Assembly: GCF_037893015.1 (NCBI RefSeq)
Contig: NC_133663.1
Span: 3,113,378-3,177,377, forward strand
DNA: 64,000 nucleotides
Source: Macrotis lagotis
Lineage: Eukaryota > Chordata > Mammalia > Peramelemorphia > Peramelidae
Direction: 5' to 3'
Both the position numbers and the translations under genes were made by a program. Shown piece after piece: positions 31,051 through 41,962 of the stretch. Each line of letters opens with the position of its first letter. Positions within the stretch are counted from its first letter, which is position 1. The notes beneath the pieces were generated by a model that saw only the letters and a list, made by a program, of their open reading frames with translations, ran no database searches and had not been told where the DNA came from.

Positions 31051-31367
31051 TCCCCCATAACAAAGGGTCGAGGCTGTTGGGGAGGGGACCCAGGAGATCA
31101 GAAAAGGCTGGAAGATGTCTCTCCCCTCAGCCTAGTCACCCAAGTTACTGGATCCACCAGGGAATCCCATCCTACCAATGTCCCACAGGTTCCAGACCAG
31201 CCAGACCTGGGGGGGGGGGCCTCTGGAGGAGAGGCTCTGGAACCAGACAGCTAGGTCTACATCTCACCTCAAATGTAATCTGAGTGACTTGGGGAGTTAG
31301 GGGACCATCAGGGCCCTGGGGAGGGCGAGGGTTGACCCAATGATCTCTGCATTCCTTGCAGCCTATG

Positions 31368-31421
<54 letters not shown>
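31368..31421 (+). repeat. (GT)n microsatellite
   Basis: About 25 GT units are nearly uninterrupted. Confidence 0.98.
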
Positions 31422-31422
<1 letters not shown>

Positions 31423-33594
31423 ATAGAGGCCACCCAATGGGGAGAAATCTAGATGTGCCTTCCCCCTCAATTTCTCCTTCCCTGGAAACGAGGTAGACCC
31501 AGTCCTTAGCATGGTGAGCTCCCAGTGCAAACACCATCCACACTACAGTCAGTGTTGTCACACACTGGTTCTTGGTTTATTGGTTTCTTGCTTGTCCAGA
31601 CCTAAGAAAGTCTTGGGGGAAATGTTGATAATGCTAATGGGAAAAATGTTCAAAGTGTGTTCTGCGTACATTCTCCCACTTCTACTGCCCCCACCCCACT
31701 CCCAAGCCTGTGGTTAAATATTTAGCAGCATCTGCCTGCAGCCTCAACTTGATCCAGTTCCATTCCATTCCATTAAGGCTCTGCACCCACCAGGCCTAGT
31801 GTCCCAGGAGGGGGTTGTCTGAACGTAGGGCAGTGTTATATGGAGGAGTGGCTTGGGGGCAGCAGAAGAGACATTTTAGGTGAGAAAATAGTCCCTTGAT
31901 GCTGGTGGGGTGGGGTTGGCTGCAGAGAGGTGGGGGCAGCTTCCAAGAGAAGGGACAGAAAGGGCCTGGATGAGGTGATGAAGGATGAGAGGGCATGGGA
32001 AGGGCAGAACCCTTGCCCCGGCCTCAGTAGCTCCTTTTTGATCCTGGAGGCAGTAGGGGGCCACTACGGACATCAGTCCCAGCTTTCCTCTGGCATGCAG
32101 CCTCTTCTGGCAGGGTCTTTTCCTGACACTCATCCCCCCAGGGGTCCCCTCAGCTGGTCCCTTCCTCCCCAGTTCCAGGCTTCACGTGCTAGGCAGGGGA
32201 AGAGCTCTTCAGCATCTCCCAGGTCCGGGTGGGAGAGCTTCCAGAAAGAGCTCCAAGATCCAAGATGACTCCTGTTTGCAGGGTGTGGGAGGTGGGGGAG
32301 CAGGCCCTGTGAAGCCCCCTGATTGGCATGACCACCTGGGTGCTGAGAAAAGGTCCGGCAGGAAGGGAGGGATCACCAGGAGTGTTGGGTCTGTAACCAG
32401 AGCTGATCAACCCCCGAAACCCAATCTTGCTCTGAGCAGGCAGAATGTCCGGTGGGGACCCTGGCCAATGGACCGATGGGGCCAGAGCTTGAGGAGGTGG
32501 GGAGCTGTTTCCAGTCTGGGTCAGCTGCTGAGAAACCAGCCCCATTTTTGTCTTCTGCCCGGGACAAGGGGCTGCGACATCTCATTGGTGCTGAGATGAA
32601 GGCTGGGAGCCACCAGGCAGAGGTCAAGATGGGGGGCCCCCAGGCAGAGGCTACTCCTGCTGCCCCCCTCATCTTTCCTGAGACAGAGTCCTTGCATCTC
32701 TGCTCCAGACCTCAGACCTTCTGGAGGGAGAGAATGCTAACTGGGCCAGGATTAAGGTTTCTTCTCCACACTGGTGGTCCATCCTGACAGTGTAGGGGAG
32801 GAGAACGAGCCCAGTCTTTGGAGGCGATCCTGCTCAGACCCTTTAATCTGTGAGACCTCTCCCCTGGTGCTTTGAGTCAGGAGCAACCTTGTCTGACCAT
32901 CATTTTAGCATCATGTGAATGGAGGGTGGGCTGGAGATGGGGCAGCTCCGGAGGGGGCAGGTCCCCTCCTAAAGACTTTTCAAGATAAGCATTGCTTCTT
33001 GCTTCTTACTCCATCCCACCAGGAGCTGAGTCTCCCAGCTCCTGGGCTTATCTCCCCAAAGGACTGTTCAGTGTGGTGTGGGAGAAGAGGTTAGGTGAGG
33101 TCAGGACATGGACAAAGGCCCAGGGGCAGGAGAGGTGGGCTGGGGAGGGAGGAAACCTCTTTGTGTGGAATGGAGAGCCTGTGCCCAGGAGAAGTTCCAG
33201 GGTCATCCAGGGCCCACTCCAGGGTCGCTGAGTTGGCTTTCCGGCTTCCTCTCTCGGGGGAAGGAATGCTTTGTAGCCTCGGCTTCATGAGCTGGGCAGA
33301 CCCAACATCCCCGGGACGGTTGCCCACCGACAAGGGGAGAACAGACTCAGCAGGGAGCCTGGTGCCAGTTGGGTGGGCCTGACAGCCTCCAGACCTGGTC
33401 AGCCAAGGCCAAGGCCGAGGGCTGTCCTTCCGCTTTCAGGAAGCCTGGCACAAAGGTTGGGCCTGGAAGCTTGACTGGGCAGGGCGGGCAGGTCAGGGAG
33501 CCAGCCACCCCTGGTCTCCTTTGTGTGGGGAAGGAGTGGAGGAAGGAGGGCCAGATGTCTGGCTAGCCCGAGGGGCCCGAGTGGGCCCAGCCGG
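31422..33594. other. Unique sequence, no gene seen
   Basis: Two kilobases without recognised repeats or supported exons. GC content rises to the right. Open frames of 110-137 codons around 32186-32787 overlap on both strands. Confidence 0.4.
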
Positions 33595-33870
33595 GCCTTT
33601 GGCCTTTGGGTTCAAGGTCAAGAGAGGAAAAGCATCATCACGGCAAGGGAAGAGGGAGCCACTTCCTCAAGGAAGGGCGAGGGAGGGAATAGGGAACACA
33701 GAGTTTACTTGAGTCCAGCCAGCTGGCCACAGGAGAAGGCCAGACGGGCCCTTTGTGCTGGCTCCGGATGAAATAGATTCCCTCGTCCTTCAGCACAAAC
33801 ACGAAGCTGGCCCCTAACCTCTGGGGTGGCGGGCTCAATTGCCAGGAAGGCCTGCGACATTCTCTTGGCA
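33595..33870. promoter_or_regulatory. Candidate regulatory block with nuclear-receptor-like site
   Basis: TTCAAGGTCA at 33611-33620 fits an extended monomeric nuclear-receptor half-site (TCAAGGTCA). It lies next to GAAAAGCATCATCACGGCAA and CCACTTCCTCAAGGAAGG (ETS-like) in repeat-free DNA. Function is inferred from motifs only. Confidence 0.3.
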
Positions 33871-34082
33871 GGTGGCCAGGTTGTTTTTGGTGAGGAGAGA
33901 AGGGGTGGGTGCAGAGCCCCTGGGGGGCAGCGTGGGGGTGGGGGGAGTGTGCTGCCCACTGGACTTCAGTCACTGTGTTCTTAGGGAGTTGACAGTCCAG
34001 AGTGATGGTGGTGGGGCTCAGAAAAGCTGAAGGGGGCTCTTCATGATCCCCTTGGGGTTCTCTCAGCAGATACTGGAGCAGT

Positions 34083-34195
34083 TGGTCATTCCTTCTCCAG
34101 CTCATTTTACAGATGAGGAAACTGAGGCAGATGGAGGGAAGTAACTTGCCCAGGGTCTTCCAGTTAGTCAGTGTCCAGCTCCATCCAATGCAGCC
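34083..34195 (-). mobile_element. MIR core, antisense
   Basis: CTCATTTTACAGATGAGGAA, ACTGAGGCAGATGGAGGGA, AGTAACTTGCCCAGGGTC and the CAGTTAGTCAG stretch form a clear antisense MIR core. Confidence 0.92.
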
Positions 34196-34199
34196 CCCC

Positions 34200-34541
34200 T
34201 AGTCGACCACTGTAGGGGTGTAGATAAGTAAATACAAAACAATTTCTGGAGGAGGTGGGGAGTGGGATCAGGAGAGGCATGCTCTAGAAGGTGCTGTCTG
34301 AAGGAGGTTAAGGGTCCTCAGAAGTGGAGGTGAGGAGAGAAGGAGGCCTCCAGGTCACGGCCATGCCAGGGGCTCGTCATGGGATGCTGTGAAGACGGAT
34401 TAGGCTGAACTGTATTGTGCCTCCTCGGGAGGGAAGGGAAACAAATGTGGAGACAATGATCTGGAGGGCCTGGGAGGTCCTTTTCTATTAGAATATTATA
34501 TCCTAGAGGCAATAGGGAGCTACTGAGCATTCCTGAGCAAG
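34200..34541 (-). mobile_element. L2 fragment, antisense
   Basis: The antisense L2 segment GAGGCAATAGGGAGCTACTG with CTGAGCAAGGGAGTGTGT is preceded by GGAGGAGGTGGGGAGTG and related antisense 3' UTR sequence. Confidence 0.75.
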
Positions 34542-34682
34542 GGAGTGTGTCTGTGTGTGTGTGTGTGTGTGTGATTGTGTATAGCTCTATCTATATCCAT
34601 CTATGTCTATCTCTATTTATCTATCTATATACATACACAAAGAGAGACAGAGACAGAGAGACAGAGACAGAGAAAGAGAGAC

Positions 34683-34737
<55 letters not shown>

Positions 34738-34757
34738 GAGACAGAGAGGGAGAGGGA
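34542..34757 (+). repeat. Compound microsatellite (GT)n-(TATC)n-(GACA)n-(GA)n
   Basis: GT units at 34545-34572, CTAT-type units to about 34640, then GACAGAGA and a pure GA core at about 34691-34728 adjoin an L1 3' end. Confidence 0.95.
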
Positions 34758-35200
34758 GAACTACAAGAAATGAGGAGCAGCAGCTTTCAGAAAAACTTGG
34801 CAAGCCCTCCACGTTGCAAAGTGAAGGGAGCAGGACCAGGGGCAAGCTGTCCGCAGTCCCCGCGACACTGTAGGATGACCAACTGGGAATGACCTAACTC
34901 TGTTCAGCAATCCAAGGATCCAAGGCAGTCCCCAAAGGACTCATGAGGAAAAATGCTCTCCACCCCCAGAGCAAGAACAGCTGCTGTCTGAATATGGACT
35001 GAAAAATGCTGCTTTGGCTTTATTTTTCTTGGGTTTTTGGAAGGGTCTGCGTCTTGTTTTGTGACTCTTGACTGCACCTGCAGAACCTATGGCAAATTTC
35101 TTGCCATCTCAGGGGGGAAGGAAAGGAGGGAAGAAGGGAGAGAATTTGGAACTCCACATTTTTAAAAATGAATGCTAAACAAGATTTTAGATGTAATTGG
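34758..35200 (+). mobile_element. L1 3' UTR
   Basis: CTTTCAGAAAAACTTGGCAA, TAGGATGACCAACTGGGAAT, GTTCAGCAATCCAAGGATCC, CCAAAGGACTCATGAGGAAA and AGAGAATTTGGAACTCCACA lie in L1 3' UTR order up to the A-rich end. Confidence 0.88.
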
Positions 35201-35364
35201 AAAAACATCAGTTCTTTGAGCTTACGAATCCTGGTGGCTAGTGTTTTTCTAGGGATTTAAGATTTGCAAAGTGCTTATCTGGTGGTAGAGATGACAAGAA
35301 TCAGACACTGATTGGGGGACGTTTTATGAGATGGAGATAAAGGGAGACTAGAGAGTCACCGCAC

Positions 35365-35465
35365 AGGTCTCCCTTATTAAAATAGAAGCTTCTTGAGGAC
35401 AGGGATTGCTCTTATCTTGGCACATTATGCACTTAACAACTGCTTACTATTACTGCTGGAGGTGT
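35365..35465 (+). mobile_element. L2 3'-end fragment
   Basis: AGAAGCTTCTTGAGGACAGG and TTATGCACTTAACAACTGCT match the L2 3' UTR end. Confidence 0.75.
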
Positions 35466-35511
35466 CTTCCTCTAAACCAGGATAAACTCTGCTATCTTCT
35501 GGGAATTGTGT

Positions 35512-35615
35512 GGCACCTCCATGCCAGGAGCTTCTGGGGATCTTGGACCATGTGGCATCTCCATCCTGGGAGCTTCCGTGGGCCGTGAGGCATCTCCATC
35601 CTGGGAGTTCCTGTT
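35512..35615 (+). repeat. Three degenerate tandem copies (about 35-40 bp)
   Basis: Units built on CATCTCCATCCTGGGAGCTT recur at about 35512, 35551 and 35588, the last two more alike. Divergence shows an older local duplication. Confidence 0.8.
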
Positions 35616-36129
35616 GGCTGTATGACCCACTTCCCTTTCTCCAAGGTTCACTGCATGTTCCATGACTGGCCTGCTGCCTGGGGTCTTTATGCCACCATCA
35701 TTTACCAGAGTCTGGCAGGTCCTGCATCTTCTGCTTTGATCCAGAGCTACCTCACTTCTTTGGAAGTGAGGACTGCTTTCTGCTGCCCCCATGTCCTTCA
35801 CCCCTCTTAGGGAACCAGTGTTTCCATTCTACAGTCCAGATCCCAGAAGGAATTTCTCTGGGATTCTGTGCAGAATTCTCCCTTGTCCATCATCATTCAC
35901 AGTCAATCCAAATGGGATGGCTCATTGGCCAGCCTGTAAACCAGAGACTCCAAGGTCCCACAAAGGAAAGATGTGACCCAATATTAGCTCGGGAGGACAG
36001 TTTAGACCTGGGGTTGATGGACTATCTCTTAACCAAAAGGAATTAGTAATTTCCACTCTCCCCACCCCCAGCCTAGGGCCATCTGGATCCATGATTCCAC
36101 CAGCATGTAGTCATCACTTCTTGTCCTCC
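35616..36129. other. Unique sequence
   Basis: No repeat family or gene recognised. Confidence 0.35.
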
Positions 36130-36345
36130 AGACCTTAGAATGACAAAGATCCAAATCCCTGCTCTCAAGGAGCTGCCTCTCCTTGTGGAGGGGTGGGAGA
36201 TGGGACTGATGCACAAGGATGTCAATGGGAGCTCCAAGAGGGAGATGGAGGTAGCAGCCAATGGCACCAGAAAAGGCCTCCTGGAGATGATGACACTGGG
36301 GCCATGCCTGAGAGGATACCAGGGAAGGGACGGGGTAGATTGGGG
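36130..36345 (-). mobile_element. L2 fragment, antisense
   Basis: CAAATCCCTGCTCTCAAGGA with GCTGCCTCTCC matches the antisense L2 3' end, followed by the antisense body with AGAAAAGGCCTCCTGGAGAT. Confidence 0.7.
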
Positions 36346-36474
36346 AAGCAATTCACTGATTGGCTGGTTCAAAGGCTTGCTATGAGCCCCAGTTGAACCC
36401 ACTTCAAGGCAAGAGATTCCTGTCCAATTTGACCTCCAAAGAGCAGATTGTCTTTCTGTAGATAGCATGGTGAC

Positions 36475-36605
36475 CCCAGAGGAACACTGTGGCTAGACTC
36501 CAAGGACCCAAGTTTGAGTTCTTTCTCTGTGTCCCTAGAGACTGATCTTGGGGAAAACACTCACTTCGATGACCTCATCTACAAAATGGAGGTGGCATAC
36601 AGTCC
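36475..36605 (+). mobile_element. MIR fragment
   Basis: GACCCAAGTTTGAGTTCTTT, then TCATCTACAAAATGGAGG, follows the MIR head-CORE-tail order. Confidence 0.65.
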
Positions 36606-36609
36606 ACAT

Positions 36610-37075
36610 TCTTCTTACAATTGCAGACATCTAAAATGGCATCAGTAGAGGCTGGCATTTTTCTTTTGGGGCTCTCAGATAATTGGGCTTTTGGGCTTCT
36701 TGAAATTTCCAAGCCCTTTGGCCTCTGGGGGTTAGAGGTGAAGAACAGAATCCAAGCTCTAGGGTGCAGGAAGGTTGAAAGTCCCTTGAATCTCCATTGT
36801 TTCCATCTGCCAGCTCCTGGATGTCCTTGGGGGACATTCCCAAGGCAAAAAATCAGGGCTTGGCCATATTGAGTCTCTCCCCATAGGACGACTCTCCCTT
36901 TTGGGATCTTCTCTCCTTGGATGCTGCCCTCGAATCCACACCCACCTTGAACCATCTTGGGGCCCTTTGTAAAGAGCAAAGTAGGAAGCTGGTGGCCTGG
37001 AGAGGACCCTCAGACATTTCTCATTTACCTGTTTGCTTGCCAGGCTTCATGAAGTAGAGGGGGAAGGGGAGGGCA
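36610..37075. other. Unique sequence
   Basis: No repeat or gene recognised. Two overlapping open frames (83 and 134 codons, opposite strands) lack domains. Confidence 0.35.
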
Positions 37076-37185
37076 AACCTTTATTAATCACCTAATGTGT
37101 ATTGGTCAGAAAGCTATGCATTTTACATCCATCATCTTATTTGATTTCTCTTTATCATTGAAACAGGTAGAATTTTGAGAGCAGG
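37076..37185 (-). mobile_element. MIR/L2-tail fragment, antisense
   Basis: CAAACCTTTATTAATCACCT followed by AAGCTATGCATTTTACATCC and CATCTTATTTGATTTCTC matches the antisense 3' end of MIR. Confidence 0.6.
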
Positions 37186-37239
37186 GAAGGAGTTTTGAAA
37201 AAATAATTTCCTTTCAGAAAAAAGCAAACACAGTGACTC

Positions 37240-37545
37240 ACATTTGTTTTGGAGATCAGACAGCCTGGATCCAGTCTTGGGTCTCCTTCTTACCACCTTA
37301 GGGTCATTGGGAAAAGAGTTGCTTCCCCCCCTCTTTGGTCCTCAGTTTCCTACCATACAGCCTGAAAGTAGACTGTGCTTTGGAGTCAGAAATCACAGGT
37401 CTGAATCCTGGTTCTTCCAACGAATGCCTGTGTGACCCTGAACAAGCCTCTTGTTCTGGATGTCCCTCAGCCCAATCATCTATAAAATGATGGGAGTGGA
37501 TTTGATGACCTCAGAGGCGCCTTCCATTGTCAACCCTTGTCTGTG
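37240..37545 (+). mobile_element. Two adjacent MIR fragments
   Basis: One copy covers about 37240-37360 (AGCCTGGATCCAGTCTTGGG, CTTAGGGTCATTGGGAAAAG). The second covers about 37370-37545, with TTTGGAGTCAGAAATCACAG, TGTGTGACCCTGAACAAGCC and CATCTATAAAATGATGGGAG. Confidence 0.8.
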
Positions 37546-37699
37546 GACTCCCCCATCTTTGCCTTAAAAAAGAGGCTAGAAAAACAAAACTTTGTTTTTC
37601 TTGGAATCCAACACAAAGAATTTCTGTGGGAAAGAGCTTCCCAGGGTGCATTTCAGGACAATGGCCAACGCTCAGGGTTTAAGGTCAGTTTTCTCTTGT

Positions 37700-38006
37700 G
37701 TGGTTTGCAGGCAGCTGCCTCCTCAGCTGGACCTTGCCTTGGCTGCTGTGGCCCTTCCCTCTGATTGGTCAGTTCTTCCTGGAGCCTCCATTTTAAGGAA
37801 GGGTCCAAGATCAGCCATGTTCTGGGCTCCACTTGGAACTTCCCAGACTCCTTGTGCACCTCCCCTTGATCTTGGCACTTGGCAGCTTCCCCCATTGGAA
37901 TGAAGGCTCCTTGAGGGCAGGACTAGCTTTCTTTTTGCTTCTGCCTGTATTCCCAGTGCATGAGGTCTGACAAACAGTAAGTGCTTAATAACGGCTTCTT
38001 GACGTT
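37700..38006 (+). mobile_element. L2 3'-end region
   Basis: GGAATGAAGGCTCCTTGAGG, GCAGGACTAGCTTTC and AGTAAGTGCTTAATAACGGC are the L2 3' UTR end. The left part is weakly L2-like. Confidence 0.8.
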
Positions 38007-38394
38007 GACTCTGAAACTCCCTTCCTGTTTTTGTCAGAGGGTGCACTTTGCAGGACTCTATGAAGTCAGGAATAAGATTGGGAGTTCCCCTCTGAGATCC
38101 CTTCCAAACCTGCCAGGCTTCATTGTCTCCCCAGAGCAGGCCAGTTCCAGGCCCTGCTTTCCACCCCACCCCCATTGTTGACTCCTGGGACCAGTGAAGG
38201 AGAGAAGGCTATGGCCCAGTTGGCTTACCCTAAAACCAAGCAAATGAGCCAGCAAAGAAGCAAGAAGGAGGCTCATTTCTAGTGTAAAAGGAGGTTAGGG
38301 AGCTTACATAGCGTACTCAGCTGATGCCACCCCTATATGGAAGATGCTGGAGAACTTACTTCCTTAGAGGCACTATGATGTCTTACAAAAGGAC

Positions 38395-38635
38395 CATTGA
38401 GTATTAGTAACAATAACAGTAAGAAAACACTTCTGTGGCACTTTAAGGTTTGTGAAGCACACCACCGATATGATTGCGTTTGATCCTCACCATCGCCTTT
38501 GGAGGTCAGCGATTCTATTATGTCCTGTTTACAGGTGAGAAAACTGAGAAGATACAAGTTCCGTGATTGTTGAAAAGTGTCTCTGAGAGAATCTGAACTC
38601 AGGTCTGTCTGTCTTGCTGCCCTATTTGAAGCCTG
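38395..38635 (-). mobile_element. MIR/THER1, antisense
   Basis: TGGCACTTTAAGGTTTGTGA, GCGTTTGATCCTCACCATCG, TTACAGGTGAGAAAACTGAG and TCTGAACTCAGGTCTGTCTG give an almost complete antisense MIR-class SINE. Confidence 0.88.
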
Positions 38636-38639
38636 CCCA

Positions 38640-39605
38640 GATGTTCTGTAACTGGTTCCAGGTAACTAATCAGAAGGGAAGAGAAACCTTTTTGATTGAC
38701 TTCGGAGAAAGCGCATTTAGAAGTCACTAACCAGTCAAAATGAGTCTCTTGGTCTGTTTTCTTCAACCTGTCTGGTGTTTGGAGAAGGGTGTGTTGGAGC
38801 TAACTCCAGAGAGTGGGTTGTAAAATGTTCAGTAGGAGCCTGGCACCCCAGGGCTTGGAAGATGCCTGCTCGGTTTAAGAAAGTGATAGAGAAAATGGGA
38901 ACAATGTAGATTTCCCCTTTAAAGCTGATTGTTAAATATTTACTAGCAACCCCCTTCCCCCATTGGCAAGGAATTTACAAAGTCCACAGGTCTCTTGGTG
39001 GGAGAGGGGCCAAGAGCATCTGAATCTTTTATTCTCTCCTGTTTTTAGGTGAAGGTGATTGGAGATGGCCATGACTTGGGAATCTTGTGGTCAAGAGAAT
39101 GTGCCACTAGGATTCCTTGCTTGGATTTACCAGAAGACAAACAGTGGCGGGTGAAGACTAGATGGACTTGTTTCGTTATCGGGAGGAAAGTTGCAACTCT
39201 GTCAGCCATTAGCCAGACTAGGTAGGCTGAGTATGTTGGAAGGGCATTAAGTCAGAGCCCATTCTCCCCAGGGACCAAAATGGTGCAGGGATGAGTGTGG
39301 TAGTGTGGTATAGGTATGGTATGGGAGTGAATTGCTGCCTGGTGTTGGGGTGGGCTCTGTCTGGTACCATCTGTTCTTGTGAATAATCCTCTGAAAAGGT
39401 TAATGGATATTAATTGACCAAGAACTGGGCCACTCATTCCTAGTCAGTAATAGTGAGAAGAAAACACTGGAAATGGGATTCAAGTCAATGGCACGGGAGA
39501 AGAGACTCTCCTTGCCCTTTCCAGCTGTCCCTAGAACCCTGGAAGGGAGAGCCCAGATTCTCACTAGTCTATATAATTAGAAGATTCCAGGGTCATGGGC
39601 CCAAA
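38640..39605. other. Unique sequence, no gene seen
   Basis: No repeat recognised. 38680-38770 and 38900-38960 are AT-rich patches. Short TGTGGTATAGGTATGG-type repeats lie near 39297-39330. Confidence 0.35.
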
Positions 39606-39607
39606 AC

Positions 39608-39735
39608 AGGAAAGGAATTAACAGGTTAATTGTATAGGTGAAGAAACTAAGTCCTAGAGGGGTTCAATGCCTCCTCCAAGGTCTCACACACAAAATAATT
39701 AGAGGTTTTGAATCCAGTTCCCTAAAGCATCCACC
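39608..39735 (-). mobile_element. MIR fragment, antisense
   Basis: TATAGGTGAAGAAACTAAGT, then CAAGGTCTCACACACAAAAT and TTTTGAATCCAGTTCCC match the antisense MIR core. Confidence 0.7.
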
Positions 39736-39739
39736 CTCA

Positions 39740-40632
39740 CCTTCCAGCATCTCTTATGCCTTGCTCTTCTCTCTTGGCTACAGGCTATACTCAAGAGTAT
39801 CCCCTTCCTCACTTGCTGACATGGTTTAGAATACCCTGAGCAGTTTGTGGGGAGGGGGTGAGAGGCAGGAAGACGTGTCGGTCCTTCGTCTTCATAGTGG
39901 AACTCCAACATCTGGGGATGTGTCTATGCTGTAGGGGAGCTATGTGACACCCCACATCTGGCCTTGAACGATTCAGGAAGTCAGTACTGTCCAGGAGGCC
40001 AGAAGGGGCCCTGTTCAGAATGGGGGCCATGTTCTCCAGACCTGAAGTTGGCCACCAGAGGCAGAGGACTTTCGAACTTCCTGCTTCTATTGTATTCTCT
40101 GAGCGTTTCTCGAACATTAGCAACCCCGACAAGGACATCACATGAACTTATTGTTTAATCCCCAGGCTGCTCTTGGGGAAGAGACCGTGGCCAGAATTAC
40201 TCAGTCCCTTGCAGGTGGAGAACACTCTAGCCCAGCCATTGCGTAAGCCCAAAGTTCCCTTTTCCAGGGGCCCACAGTCAGGAGGAGAAAGGATCTGTAT
40301 GAAGCCAGAATCTAACGTCACCCTGATGGAGCGGAAGGAGCCTGCCCCAGGAGTCCAGAGGCTCACCCTGGCCTTGACTACCGTGGGGTAGTCCAGGTCA
40401 TTCATGTCCTCCCTCTGGGCCACTACCTTATCTGGAAGGGGGGGTGTTGGGAATTCCATCTTTATAGCCTGGAAATTCTGGGATTAGATAAAGAGTGTAT
40501 TTCAATGGGAGGAGCATCTATTGTACTGTAAACATTTTAACATAGCTATTGAGATGCTTTGCTTTATTAGCTTTATTTCCAAATATTCCTCTCCCCTTCC
40601 CAAAGAATCATTTCTTGTGATAAAGTTTAATG
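39740..40632. other. Unique sequence, no gene seen
   Basis: No repeat family or exon is supported. Open frames up to 110 codons occur on both strands. Confidence 0.35.
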
Positions 40633-40702
40633 AGGCAGGAGAAGGAGGAGGAGGAGGAGGAGGAAGGAGGAAAAGGAAGGAGAAGAAGAATGAGAAGCAA
40701 GC
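40633..40702 (+). repeat. (GGA)n purine tract
   Basis: GGAGGAGGAGGAGGAGGAGG with GGAAAAGGAAGGAGAAGAAG forms a 70-bp all-purine run. Confidence 0.93.
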
Positions 40703-40821
40703 AAAATTAATGGACCAATTGGGCCTGACAATGCTCCGCACCCAAAGAAGAGAGGGAGGTACCTTCTCTCAGCTCTTCTAAGGAATAAAACTGGTTTGCT
40801 ATTAACTAGTGTTCCCATTCC

Positions 40822-40992
40822 TTTTTTTGGAACATGTTTGTATTAGATGCCTACTGTTTACTAAGTGTTGGGCAAGGTTTCGGAAAGACAAAGACAAGGA
40901 GCTTAAATAGAAATAGTAAGTACAAAAACAATTTCCAAAGTAAGTGCCATGCAATTTGGAGGGGGCTGACACTGGAATCCGAGTGGGTCCAC
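40822..40992 (-). mobile_element. L2 3' end, antisense
   Basis: TGTATTAGATGCCTACTGTT, TACTAAGTGTTGGGCAAGGT and AAAGACAAGGAGCTTAAAT follow the antisense L2 terminus order. Confidence 0.75.
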
Positions 40993-41197
40993 TCTCCTTC
41001 ACATTAGAGGTCAGCATGGGGCAAGGGAATGTGTTCCAATTACACTGATAACCTTCAATGTGGCCACGGAGTGAACTATGAATATTCTGGCCTCTAATGT
41101 CCTTGATGGGGAAAGGAGGTGAGGTGCTCTCTGGTCCCTGCTGGAGCATCAAGAAGTTGTCTCTTCTAGGGTCTTCTCTCCACCGTTTTCTCTTTTG

Positions 41198-41428
41198 GTC
41201 CTCCTCCTCCTCCTTCATCTTCATCTCCTCCTCTTCCTCCTTCCTCTTTTCCTGCTTCTTCCTCCTCCTCTTCTTCCAGAGGCAGGAGAAGAAGCAGAAG
41301 CAGAAGCAGAAGAAGGAGAAGGAGAAGGAGAAGAAGGAGAAGAGGAGGAGGAGAAGAAGAGGAGGAGGAGAAGAAGAGGAGGAGGAGGAGGAGGAGGAAG
41401 GAGGAGGAGAAGGAGGAGGAGGGGTCAT
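41198..41428. repeat. Abutting polypyrimidine and polypurine tracts (imperfect inverted repeat)
   Basis: 41198-41278 is almost purely C/T (CCT/CTT triplets), and 41280-41426 is almost purely A/G (GAA/GGA triplets), with the switch at CTTCCAGAGG. The two halves are broadly reverse-complementary. Long serine- or arginine-rich open frames on both strands are artefacts. Confidence 0.95.
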
Positions 41429-41550
41429 CTTCCTCCCAGGAGCCATTGGAGACAAAGGCCTTCCCTGCTTCTTCCAGTAGGCCCTGGGCTGGCTCCAGCT
41501 GGGACTGAGCTCAGGGAAACAGTTACTGTGTACAAAATACCACTCTAGGT

Positions 41551-41595
<45 letters not shown>

Positions 41596-41672
41596 CTGTG
41601 TTCATGTGAGTGTGTGTGCATGCTTGTATGTGTGTGATGTATTTGTGCCTGTGTGCCTGCGCATGTGTGTGC
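41551..41672 (+). repeat. (GT)n microsatellite with degenerate tail
   Basis: About 20 pure GT units at 41553-41593 are followed by TGTG-rich degenerate sequence. Confidence 0.95.
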
Positions 41673-41689
41673 TCCATCTCCTGCTCAGA

Positions 41690-41962
41690 GGCCTTGGCTG
41701 TGGGCGCGATGACTGAAGCCCAGCTGCACTCTGGCCGGGAAACATCCGCTGGAGAAACCGAGGCGGAGCTGACAATCCCTCAAGACGGGGGCGCATGCTG
41801 CCAGCAGGCCCTCCTGGCTGCCCGCCTAATTCGCTGCAAATGTTCTTCCAATCTGGTTCTCATTTGGCTGGCTCGCTTCTACGGCCACCCCCCACCAGCG
41901 CCCCCAGCTCTCCCACTTCCCCAACTTGCCTCAAGTGAGTCAAATGATGCTGACTAACAGCC
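41690..41962. promoter_or_regulatory. Candidate conserved noncoding element
   Basis: Repeat-free, with several CpGs and an AT-richer core CGCCTAATTCGCTGCAAATG near 41823-41842 resembling homeodomain and octamer sites. The right end has an AP-1-like TGAGTCA (41936-41942) and a half MARE TGCTGAC (41948-41954). A 115-codon frame begins in the GT repeat and is not convincing. Function is inferred. Confidence 0.4.

Noticed and set aside
31742..31775. CCATTCCATTCCATT as satellite seed
   Set aside because: Only about three units; too short to call a satellite.
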